From Chinchilla lanigera (Eukaryota; Chordata; Mammalia; Rodentia; Chinchillidae), in contig NW_004955438.1 in assembly GCF_000276665.1 (NCBI RefSeq), positions 15,722,328 through 15,786,327 on the forward strand: DNA of 64,000 bases, given 5' to 3'. The notes beneath the pieces were generated by a model. It saw nothing but the letters and a program-made list of their open reading frames with translations, was not told the origin of the DNA and did no database searches. The position numbers were made by a program, and so were the translations under genes. Numbering within the stretch: the stretch's first letter is position 1; each line of letters opens with the position of its first letter. Positions 35,101-47,500 of this stretch are shown here, piece after piece.

Positions 35101-38100
35101 TGTCATTTTGAAACTACCTGTTGTTGTGGGTCCTAGACTTTGTCTGCAAGAAGTTTGAATTCCACTGAGGTTTCATTAGGGTGTCACCTCTGTCAGTGGA
35201 ATCAATAAGACTCAGCATGGGAAATTCTTAACAAGAAGGAGAGGCACATAAAGGTACAACTTGTGCAAACCTGTGTCACATGTGCTGACAAATTTTGTGT
35301 TCCATGTAGAGGCTAGCTGAGGAGCTAGTCAATTTTCATTTGACTACCTTTTGAAATGAGGAAAATCTTGAAAAGCCAAACAAAGATCTTAACATAAATG
35401 CTGGACTGGTAGTATGGAACATCATCACCATGTTCATCATTCATTCAGTTATGCATTCATTCATTCATTCATTCATTCAGGAATTATGTATTGTCTGCTG
35501 TGTGCCAGGCATTGTATTTAGCACTGAGAAAAAGTGAATAAATAAGATGCCCCTTGTTCTCAAGTTTACAGTCATAACAGTAACAATAGCTACCCTTTAT
35601 TTGATACCTATCAAGTGCCAGGCACTGTGCTGAATGGCTTACAGCCATTGTTATCTGATCCAATCCTTATATCAGCACTGCATGACAGATTGTTGACCTC
35701 ATTTTATAGATTGGGAAACTGAGATTCCAAGAGGCTAAAATGACTTGCATAACATCGTATAGTTACTAGTGATAAAGATAGGAGTTGATGCTAGGTCTGT
35801 TAAAACTTTTGAACCCAGGTTCTTTTTCAGTGTATCACACTGTCCAGGAATAGTTCAAAATCAATTGTAATAGAGATTATAGAAATTCTAAGAAGTAATT
35901 TCCAAGTAACACTTATTTGCCCTTTAGTAGCAAAGAATGGCTAGCTCCAAACCTGATTGTTCTTCTTTTATACAAAAATCTGTTTGATAACATGATAAAA
36001 TGCCAAGATTTAAGTCCATGTACAGTACTAAAATCATGAAAACATATTTTCTCCAAGTCATCTAAAAACAGAAAGTGAATTCTAGTTATAATTTCAAGTG
36101 GATATAATTTTAGATACTCAGATAAATGTATCATAAAATAAATGTATCAAGCTCACCATGATCCCAAAGTCATGACTGAATATAGCCTTTTGGATTTAGT
36201 TTGTTAGTGCATCATTAGATTTCCACCTTTCCCCTCCTTGCCATTAAAAGCTGCACTTTCTACCTCTTGGAGACATAATGTCTGGTGCTTTAAAGGCTGA
36301 GCTAAACATTATAGATTTTTACTCTTAGAAATTCTGTTGTCTTTAGAAATAATCAAAGAGGCTGAGGATATAGTTTGGTGGTAGAGTGCTTACCAAGCAT
36401 TGGTGTGGCCCTAGGTTTGATCCTCAGCACTAAAAAAACCCAACAAACAAATAAAAAAAGCAGAACAAAACTCAGAATTGGAGAAATTATTCTGTTACTG
36501 TTTTGAAATATTTGAATCTGTAAGAAGCTACTAATTTTTAAATTTTTTAACTCTAAAAAGTTTTTGTTTTTGAATTTTACTTAAAGTTATACTGTTCATA
36601 GATAGGTTCTTTTTTTTGTTGGTTTTTTTTCCAGTACTGGGAATCGAACTCATGACCTCGTGCTTGCCAGGCAGGCGCTGTGCCACTGAGCTAAATCCCC
36701 AGCCCCTATACTTTTCAGATAAGTCATAAAATTAAATTTTACCCATCAACAGCCAAAATCAGAGATGTTTAATGTTAGGTTGATTAGTCATTTCCCTGTT
36801 CAGTTAATATGGATTCCAAGACATATGAATTCCCATCATGCTCTTTTCTTTCTCAATGTGCTGATTATTTTGTAGCCAACCATGCCGTGACCACCATAAA
36901 CCAAACAGCATGCTAATTACATTAGAAATAATGTTATAATTGATTTCACTTCACACCAAGTTGGTATCTTGGTACTACGCTTGTGAAACCTATGTATAAC
37001 ATTGAAGGTTTCCCAGTGGCCATACACTCATCCTGATTTCTACCATCCTTTTTTAGGGCATGCAGTTCGTAGCTTGGATTTCTGAAAGTGTTCTTATAAA
37101 AGAGAGAAAAACCACAAGTTGTCAAGTATCCAGGTGTTTGGAGCATGTAGAAACACACCTGCGATGCTCTATCTCTTGCACTGGGCTGATTGGTAGGGCT
37201 CAATGAGACTGCTCACAGGGAAATAGGAGATAAGGAGCTAGGCCGTTTTCTAGCTGACCAGTCTATACTGGCAGAGTGCTTTTTGTTGTTGTTGCTTTCT
37301 GGTTTGAAATGCTTATAATTCACTGGTGTGCTATTTGTCAATGCTTAACTGCAGGGTTGTTTTTTAAAATAAAGTTATGTTCTGGAATATTCTTATGGAA
37401 TGCTATTTTACTCACATTTTTAAAATTGGTAGACAAAACCTCATACAGAGTTTGATAACAGTGTTGAATTTGGAGATGATATGTTTCGGTTTTAGAACCA
37501 CTTCAGTTGCTGATTGATTCCAAGTAACATAATTTAATTTGCTTTAATTTCTGTCTCTAAAAACTGGGGTTGATATGTGTCATCCTACTTCAGAATACAG
37601 ACACACACACACACATACACAGACACACACACACACACTCACACACATTCAGAGACCTCATGGGGATATGATGAAGATTGAAACTATGTATACACAAGCC
37701 CCACAGATGAAAGTTAAACTATAAATTCAAAATTGTATTTTCTATCTTAAATCCTTTATGGAATATGGAAGATATGTAAATAAAGTAAATGAGAATAATC
37801 ATACTTCATTCAGTTATAACTGGGGAACTGGAGAAACTACAGGCTTAGATCACTGTTAAAGGGCACTGTTATTATCTCTGCAGAGTAAAGGAAAACATTT
37901 GGAACAGTACAGACCTTAGTTTTTCACTTGGCTAGAAGCATATCATTTACCAAAAATTATGAATAGCTAATGAATATATAATTAAGATTCATATGGATGT
38001 GTAGAGCCTTTGTGTGCTATGGAAATTTATTTCCCCTAGTAATCATCTCCTAATTTCCTTCATATAGCTCAGTATAGGCAGATGAAAAGGGGATCCCTGG

Positions 38101-38553
38101 GAGTTCTGACAATGAGCCAGTTAATGAAGCGACAGCTGGAACATCAGTCTAGCGCCCCCCATAACATCAGCAACTGGGACACTGGTGGGTCAAGCTTTTT
38201 CTTCTTGTTTTACCTTGCAGGTTAGCTAATGCCACTTTATCTGTGTCCACTCTGCTCCCTTGTTCAGGAATAAATGTTCTCTCATATTCTTTGGTTCAAA
38301 TACTTTCAAAAACTAAAGTAATTAATAAATCTATTTAAACTTTCCAAATGTTCCAGAGCAAGCTGTTCTTCCATCTAGGCTGGTCCAACTCTTTTTCCTC
38401 TAAAACCTGATTCTAGATCTTAGGTTATTGGTCTGGGGAGGAGGGAACGGAACTATGACTTCACGATGTCATTTAAAAAAAACACACACCAGGTACCAGC
38501 ATTCTTTTATAAATTTAAAGTACCAAAAATAAGGGAGTATTAATAGTAATGAT

Positions 38554-38585
<32 letters not shown>

Positions 38586-41500
38586 AATGTCAGCTTAGTG
38601 AAGTCATGATCTGCCAGTAGGTTTGGGAATATGAGTTCTGTGTTTTAGCCAGCAGGGTCACCAGGTTGCAGCCACACACCCTCATGCTCATAAGATGGAA
38701 TTGCATCTAACCTCAGTTTTAAAGTAAGAACTGACTGACATGACATGTCTATTTTAAACATGATCACTGCATTTTCTAAATTTTGTTACCACATTCTGCA
38801 CATTGTGTGTGCCTTTTCAAGCCAGTAGTACTATCACAGTCCTCTTTTAAGTGCTTTCCTTTCCTTTTTTTTTTTTTTTTAATTAAATGGGTCATTTGAG
38901 ATAACAAGGTTATATATGTAAATGTACTCTGAAGCATCCATGTCCTATGAAAATGTAAGGGTTTATTATTGTGATATGCTCAGGGAAAACATGTGGACTC
39001 ATTACTGTGGTTATTAGTATTTTGTGGTTATGGTTTTATGAGATTATTTCAATATTGTTCCTTAAGATTAGGAATTACAATGTCCACAAAACAAAAATCT
39101 TGATATTCTTTTATTTTTTGAAATCATACTATTCATATATATATATTCATATATATCATCTTATTTACCCTCATTATTCTTTGAAAACAAAGAGCCCATC
39201 TAGTTAACTAAATCTCACATACCACACCCAAGTCCATATGTAATCATTTCCATTATCCTGCACTTTTTAAGTTTAACATTTTATAGATATGGTGTTTTCT
39301 CTGTGTAGTGATATGCAGCAGTAAACTGTAAACTGCCAAAAGCGAACAGGCAAGGGACAGAAGAAAAAAGATGCTGGATAGCTAACCTCAAGAATTTGTT
39401 TGGTTTGGGTGAAGTCTTTCTATCCATAGCAAAGAGGTCTGTGTTTCTCTCTTTACTGATGAAAGCTTTTGATTAGCTATGCCTCTGGCGTTAAATGCCC
39501 TAGTTAACTTGGGGGATTTGGAGATTATTTTACCACATTATTGTAATAAGTTGCTCAGCCTAAACTATTTCAGTTCTGACTACAATTACTACCTAGTTTC
39601 ATAGACTTAGGGCAGTTGTAGAATGATCAGGTTGACTGATTTTAACTTCCAATCTGAATATTATCTACAAAAACCTACATAATGCCAAATAACCCATTTA
39701 ACTGAATTTTTCACTTTTAACCAGACTTCAGCCTTGTTTATGTCACTGGTTTCTTATTCAATATTTTCCATTTACATGCTGTCTGAATTTCTTTCACCTG
39801 AGTTTTCTTGGGCTTGTTTCCATCTTTCAACTTGGTTCTCTAATCCCAAATCCTACTAGAACTTCATATTCTTATTTTTTTATTAGTGTTATAAGAAGTA
39901 CTTCCCATGTTTAAGCCCAGAAGAAGAGTCTATGAATGTGTAACATGATGTCAGGTCCATGCCACCTTAAACCACACATGTTGACTCGGCAACTCGCTGG
40001 TCCCCACAAGAAGAAATCTGGTCAATTGGACACACTGAGAAAGGCAGCCTAAAATATGGGTCATGACGAGAGTCACTTCAGCATGCACCAGCTCACTTAG
40101 TGCACCTGCTTCTGCTCCATTGTTTGCATCTAGTTGATTTGCTTATTTGCCTATTGCTTCATGTAAACTTCCTGAAGTACCCCTCCTCCATTTCTGCTTC
40201 TGGCCCTTTATTCCTGTTCTCCATCTCAGCACCAAATGATGTCACTTCCTTCTACCAGGTCCACATGTTTTCTGTATCACCTTCCTGATCATTACCCAAA
40301 ATTATCACTTTTGTACTTACTGATTTGCTTAGAACACCTCTTTCATGGCCATGAGGTTGGCCTCTCATTTCATACTAGAAGATACAGGATTTGCACTTTT
40401 TTGAGGTGGGCTGGGATCTGGACTTTTTTTGGATAGTTTTGGTTACTCTCCTGCTTTCAGATGCATTTCTTTAACTGAATGCCAAGTTTGTAGAAAAACA
40501 TCAAACAATCCTACCCTAAAATCTAGGATGTATCATTTAAGTGTTAATAATCAATAATAACAATAACCAAAACATGGCCCCAAGAGATTACTGGTTGTAT
40601 TCATTGTCCCTGTGAATTCTACTAAACTGACCACATTGAAGACTGAAATGTTCTATTTATCCACAGAACAGATACAGCCTGGGAAACGCCAGTGTAATGT
40701 GCCAGTGTGCCTAAATCCTGATCTGGAGGGACAACCATTGAGAATGAGAGGTTGGTTGAGTTTCAGAATTTCAGACTGTAAAAGCTGAGAAACTATGTGT
40801 CCATCACTGAGTCACCAGCAGATGCTGAAACTTCTTAATCAGCAGGTTCCTCAAGTGGTCCAGGGAATGGGAATGTGTGACATCTCATCCTTGAACATAA
40901 CTAACAGAAGATTCTTCCTTATAGTGGCTTTCTAATCTTTTGAGCCACACAAAACAAAACTGGTATCTCTTACATTATTTTTTTCACATTTGAAAATAGC
41001 AAAATAATAGTTGCTTATTCCCTCCAGTTTCTAAGCCAGATATTCCTGCATCCTTCAGCATTCCTTCTAACACATATCAACTTTCCATGTCACTCCTTTT
41101 CTACTTTCCTGAGCATTGTCCAGTTTGTCTATATGTCTTCTAGAATGCTGAAATCATAGGTGAGCAGCTTCTTTTCAGCTATCTGAGGTGTATAAGGAAA
41201 ATATAACCCTTATGCTGCACATAAGAGCAAGCTGAGCAATAAGTCTGTGGTAAGCTTACAAAAAAAATTATTTTTAGAATTCAGAAAACAAATTAACCTA
41301 TCATTGGTAAAAAAAAAAAAAAAACCTCACAAAAAGAACTATGACATCTCATAATTAGTCCCTTAAATAAAGCAGGCCTGTATCAGCTTGCCTAACACTT
41401 CTTTAGCAGTGAGTAGTAGTTTTAGCCTCTGTGTCAGGTAAGACTCTTTTCATCTGTGGGGCTAGGAAAAAAAAAATTAAATAAGAGCCTGGGTGGTTGA

Positions 41501-44500
41501 ATAAATTTTTGATGCTTGTTTATGATCTAGTGACTCAGTAGCAGCAAAAGTGGTCTGTGGCAAGATTAGCAAAGGATAGCAAGTCAGTCTCTTTCATGGT
41601 AAACAGTACTGAGTGCATTGGTACAACTGGGTAATTGATGTGTGCATCTGTGCTTTAAGACACACACTCACATTTTATAGTTTCTTCTGTCTCCAAGATT
41701 CCCAGAGGGGCTTTAATCAACATCTTCAGCTTTGAAATTGGGCTTTGGAGGTGGTCCCATCCTTATTCAAATTTCTTACACCCTCTGTTTCTGCTTCTAA
41801 TTCCATACAGAGGACAATGCATACTCAGGAGGGAAACCAGTAGGTGTGGCCTCAGAAGTGTTGGCAGCAACTGGGTGATAGGAGGAGGAGCCTCGTTTAA
41901 CTCTGCAGACTTGGTTGTGACTCAGCTACAGCAAAAAATAGCTGATGTCTAGCTTCCTTTTTTGCATTTCCCACCTTGTACATTACTCTTTGTTCTCACT
42001 TCAATAGCAAGACTCAGGAATCCACTGATTCAGCTAATGTAGCCCTATAATACTCCCAGTAAGTTAATCTGTATGCTTCTATAGCTGCCTATGACAAATA
42101 TTTCACTGGACATTCTGTTCTATCACATGGAAAAAGCGGCACAATGCTACTGTCAAAAATATTTCTTCCTTTGATAATCATTGTTTTGAAACCACCAAAA
42201 TGACTGAGTCCTTCTCTTTTCTTGACTTTAGTTGTGATTACTATAATAGTAGAAACTGGCAATTATCTTCTGATAGTCTTGACCTAGAGTTGTTTTTGAA
42301 ATCACTTTCTTATGTTTCTAGTAAGACTGTATATGTATCACCATATACATTACAGGGTGAAATTTTCCACTTTTAGAGGCATTTTGGCATCTAATTGACA
42401 TGGTCTGTCAGTGTTCCATAAATGTGGAGTACTGTATTTGAATTTCCTGTGCTTTGGTTTCTTTAGGCAACTTTATGTCTTTTATCTTAGCCTACTTCTT
42501 GCCTTTTCCACTGTTAATCAAGTTATATGTAGGCTTACAATACTCAAAGCAACATCTTTATGAAAGAATCAGAGGTCTTGGTTAATTATACACTTGGGTA
42601 TACTTAAGAAAGAATGTTATCTCAAAGACAGCCAACAAACGTAGTAAAATTTGCATTCTATTTGGGAGTTTAGGAAGAGATATAAAGATATTTTCAGATA
42701 ATTTTCCTTGGGGGTTTGCAGATTTACTCAAAAATACATTTAATTTTTATTCAGGCAAAGGGCTTTATAGTATGGAAGGAACTTGATATTTTTGAAAACT
42801 TTAATACCATTTTTTCAAAAATGGTAAGATTGAAAGACAGTGCCCACTTGGCTAAGTTTCTAAAAATTAAATTTGATACCTTTAGAAATAAATTCTATAA
42901 ATTATTATCATTCTATTTAAGAAGAGAACATAGTTTTTTAAAGCACAAACTTATCAACTCCTTGAAAAACGGATTATTTAATGATTTTTTTTCTGACTTC
43001 TGTCAAGTTTGAAGAATTCAGTCTCAGTTATTATTTTGTAGAACAGAGCATTGTTGTGGATTGTCACTTTGGGATTCTTCTCAGATGCCTCATCTGCACA
43101 GTGCCCAGAGAATCTGTCCAGCACTGATGGACGTCTTAATGGAGGACACTCTTCCAACTCTCCACATACGCTCATCACCAGGGGCTGTTGCTAAAATTTC
43201 TGCCTCAGACTTCTTTGACAAAATCAAAACCTAAAGTTTTAAACACTGTGGTGTTGACTGGCTGAAATGGAGTAAGCTGTGAAGTAGTATCTTCGTAACA
43301 CTCATGTTTCATTCATAAATACTTCAGTTGGAAAACTGAAGTCTTTTTGCTTTGGCACATATAATTCCCCAAATGGAAAACTGCGCTGATATTTCTAAAC
43401 TCAGATGTCGCCCTTTGCTGTGTGTGTGAAGTTCTGTGATCTTATTCCCTTCCCAAATTAACAACCTTTCAATATTGAAAAACACTTGTGCTTTAGAATT
43501 GCATCATGTGGGTATCTTCTACTTATGCCTAGCAAATAAGGGTGTAATAGATTTTAGGAGTACCTTCAACTGGATTACTCCTTAGATTATCATGTTTGTC
43601 CTAGTATCTTGTTGGAACATCTGAACCCTTTCTGATTTTTTGAAAGTCAAAGAGCAAAGGAGAAGTAGATTTGTAACTCTTAAAATCATAGAAGCAGAAA
43701 CCAATCATAATCTTTCTTGACTTCATTTTACCATTGAGGGCTTTTCACAATACAGTTGTGATGTCCAAATCATGGTCCTGTGAATGTGATTCCTGGAAAG
43801 TTTATAAGAGCAGAATGGGTCCTCTCCTAGAACAAGAACCTGCTTTTTATTCACCGGTTGTCTCTTTGACACTTACCCAGGTGCCACTAAATCCAGCCTT
43901 CTCTCAGCACCCAGCATAGTGAGTATGTTTGTGCCTGCACCCGAAGAATTTACTGATGAGCAGCCAACGGTGATGACGGACAAGTAAGCTCACGTAGTTT
44001 TTTTTTCACCATGTTTACAGGATTAGAGTTTGGTCAGCAGGGCTGTGAGAATGTATCAGAGAAAGTATGCTTTACTTTTAATTCATAATTTGTTCTTCAA
44101 AAGGCTATAGCTGTAAGTGTTGGTATGCATTTATGGTTTTAGGAATGCTGTATTATATGAGCAACTTTTCTTTGTGCTTAGGCATTTTTACTTGGACAAA
44201 TGCGAATGATATCACTTACCTATCCACAGCAGTAATTAATTTTACACCAATAAAATCCACTAGAAACTTCAGGTTTTCAGATTGAGAATAAGGATGAGGT
44301 TTCATTCTGAGAATAAGGATGAGATTTCATTCTTATCTCATCCTGCCTCAGAACCATTCTCTGAATCTCACACTAATTATGTCATCTTTCAGCTTGACAG
44401 CCTCCAGTAGTCCCAGATTTCTTCTAGGATAAAGTACAAATGCTGTAGCTTATTAGATAAGGCCCTTTAGCTTGTAAATAAATGTACCACTCCTCACCAG

Positions 44501-47500
44501 GAGGTCTTTCCCTAGCCTCTCACCTTTTCTAGAACATTCCTGATGTGTTCTCTCTTCTGTAACTTCATCAATGTCCTTGTCTTTGTACTTTCTCTTCCTG
44601 AGGAATGTGAACTATTCATGCTTCAAGACTTAGTTGCAGGCAGGGTTTCCCTGATTCCACTAGGCAGAATTAATCATGCCATTCTCCAACTTCTTGTAGC
44701 ATATGGTACATGTCTATTCTAGCACTTACCACATTGTATTTATTGTTTAAGAATACATGTACATGTTCTTTAATGGACTGTGAGTTCCTTAAGGACCAGG
44801 ACGTTTTCTTCTCTATTTTATACTGTAAGCTCCCTGTATATTACTGGGCACATAATCCACTGTAAGCTCCCTGTATAATTAATGGGCACATAATCCTTGT
44901 TCAGTGAGTAAGATGAAAAATAAAACTTACAGGATCTCAAGTTTGGGGAGACCTCCTTGGATTAGAAAGGATTCCTGAAAAAGGCAACTCAAATGACAAC
45001 TTGAGTAGTCTTCTGATAAACAGAGAGGAAAGGAAGATGCAAGGGACTGGTATGAGTATCCATGTAGTTGGCCACCCATCACTCACTCAGTAATGAGCTG
45101 GTGGGCATTACTGTAGAAGCGAAGGTGCCTATCTTATACAGCTGCCTTGAAATGTTCACACTGGGAGCTGTGAGTTACCTGTGAGGGCTCTGCTTGGCCG
45201 CTCCTTTAGTATAATTTCCCTATTTTATGTTCTCCTGATCCCAAGTCCCAGTCTTTCCTAGTTGTGTTTACAGGCACTTCCAGTGTCCTTTTCTACCTAG
45301 AAATGTAAATTCTATATGTGAAAAAAACCAATTTGTAAGAAAATTTTTTATCTTTTTTTGGCTTACATTTAGGAGTTTTTCAGATGGAATGGTCACAGTA
45401 GCAATTACAGCTTTAGCTCCTTTTCTACTCCTAGATTTTTCACTTTATAAAACTGCTCATTTTATAAAGCTGGTGTTGGGTGCCAGGGATGTAGCTCAGT
45501 GGTATAAGCACCTGCCTGGCAAGCGCAAGGTCCTGAGTTCGATTCCTGGTACCAAAACAAAAAAAATATAAAGCTGGTGTCAGTTGAGCTGAATTAGGTG
45601 GAACCTACATTAGGATACTCGAAAGAGAAAAGAATTGTAACTTACTTAAAAGCAGAAACCATTGTTTGTGTTTTTACACATTATGCCCAGTAGGGCCGGT
45701 AAATTCATAAAACTGATCTAAATGAGAGAAGAGACTCAATTCCAGACTGCCCAGGATTTCTAGAGCTTACTACAGTTCCCTGTCAAGAGAACATTATTGT
45801 TCCACAAATGGAACATTTTTAGAGGAAAATTTCTATTTGTGCCTAGTAAGTTTTCATTTTTAATTTTAATAAACGACAAACTGTCTAGTTATTGACTGTT
45901 CCTTGTCATAATTTCATGTGCTTAAAATCCCAGAATCTTTCCACCATTATAGTCCATCTGATGCTCATTCTAAAAGTGAGCAATGACTCATATGTAACCA
46001 AATGTTTGTCAATCGAAAGAGTGTATTCAGAAATCAAAGAAATTTTCACAATCTCTCTCTGAGTCTATGATGATGGTAACTCTGCAGTCTGTGACCTACT
46101 GCTAGAGTGGGACAACTGTCTTCCTTCTGGGGACTTTTTCAAGACTCATGGTTACATGCCATATTGGAAATCATAATTGGCTTTTAAAGAGTGCATTCCT
46201 CTCTTTTCCTTGCAGATGCCATGACTGTGGAGCTATTCTTGAAGAATATGATGAAGAAACCCTTGGGCTGGCCATTGTGGTGCTTTCCACATTCATTCAT
46301 CTGAGCCCAGATCTAGCAGCTCCGCTGTTGCTCGATATAATGCAGTCTGTGGGAAGGTGAATGTCAGCTTTTGTTTTGCTTTGGTAGGGAACAACCTTAC
46401 TTAAATGAAAACCACCAGTTCAAAACTGAAACAGTCAGTCACCTTCTACAGGCTTGTGGTACATGTTGTGAGATCAATTCAGACTTGTTTAAAAAACTGA
46501 GTGGACTGATCTTTTGATTGAATTCCCCAGCTGTGCAGGGTCATGTGTCTTAGCATCGGAGTAAAGTTAGAGGATGCTGCACTGAGAATACTCTATTGTT
46601 TATTCAGGTTACTGTTCTCTATTATGATATGAGCTAATGTATATACCAGTGCATAGAACTGTCCGTAATGCATGGTGAGCATTAACCATTATTATTGTCA
46701 TTACTGCTATCATCATCTCTCCTACCAGTTTTGAGACAGATTCAGGAGACATTTTGTAATCTTACTTAACTATGCAATTTAGAGATTATGTGAAGGAATA
46801 AATATAAATACAGCAGTTTCACATTTCTGATTCAAATGAAGGCACACATTTTAGGAATACGTGCTTCTGTAAACAAAATTCTCTTTACTAGACAGACATC
46901 AGAAGATAGATGATGTATTTCATGAATATGAATAGTTTCAGTTCAGTAATGAACTGAACACAATCTGTAGGAAGAGAATGAGTTAAATTCTGCATGGATT
47001 CATGAAGTTTCTAACCTGTACTAGCACTGCTAGGTGCTTTGGACCACAAGCATAAAGACCTAGCTCCTGCCTTCAAGTAGTCTGTGGCTTAGATGTTGCA
47101 GAGGATGTTATGTGTGAAATCACTGAGTGCTCATAGAAGGTAGGGCATGATTAAGTGCTGTAATGAGTGTGCCACAGAAGTTCAGAACGGAAAAGGTTTC
47201 TTAGAGGCATTCTACATGGAAGGAGGTAGGACAAGAACTGGATTCTGCAAATTCCTGCCATTTGAAGGAGGGAAAGAGAATGAGTCTTAATGGAGCTAGA
47301 ATATAACTAAAAGAAATACTGATTTCAAGTTAAGAGTAAAGCAGTAAAAACTTGACCCTGAAAATATGTGATCTCATTATCTTCACTAATTTTTTTTGTC
47401 TTAGAATCATATAGTTGAGACAATATAAAGTTAGTTATAACCATTCCACTTCTAATCTTCAAAATAGTCAGCATGCAAAGGAAATGACGAATATGGGGAT

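Larger units (their letters stand above)
34552..38067 (+). other. Intron between exons 10 and 11
   Basis: Phase-1 intron of 3.5 kb. It contains an antisense L2 end with a TTCA repeat (35420-35574), an antisense MIR (35575-35840), two ID-related SINEs (36360-36460 and 36608-36706) and a CA-rich microsatellite (37599-37647). Nothing recognised in 34560-35400. Confidence 0.7.
43984..46215 (+). other. Intron between exons 13 and 14
   Basis: Phase-2 intron of 2.2 kb. It contains a 25-base tandem duplication (44284-44333), an L2 3' end (44395-44915) with its own internal duplication, and a young ID SINE (45477-45566). Confidence 0.7.

Noticed and set aside
37599..37647. Repeated CA-rich units considered as a CRISPR-like or satellite array
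   Set aside because: It is a simple dinucleotide microsatellite with no spacer structure, in a mammalian intron.
45477..45566. tRNA-like sequence considered as a tRNA gene
   Set aside because: It is an ID SINE: the body is tRNA-derived, but it has an A-rich tail and a target-site duplication and lacks a full cloverleaf.
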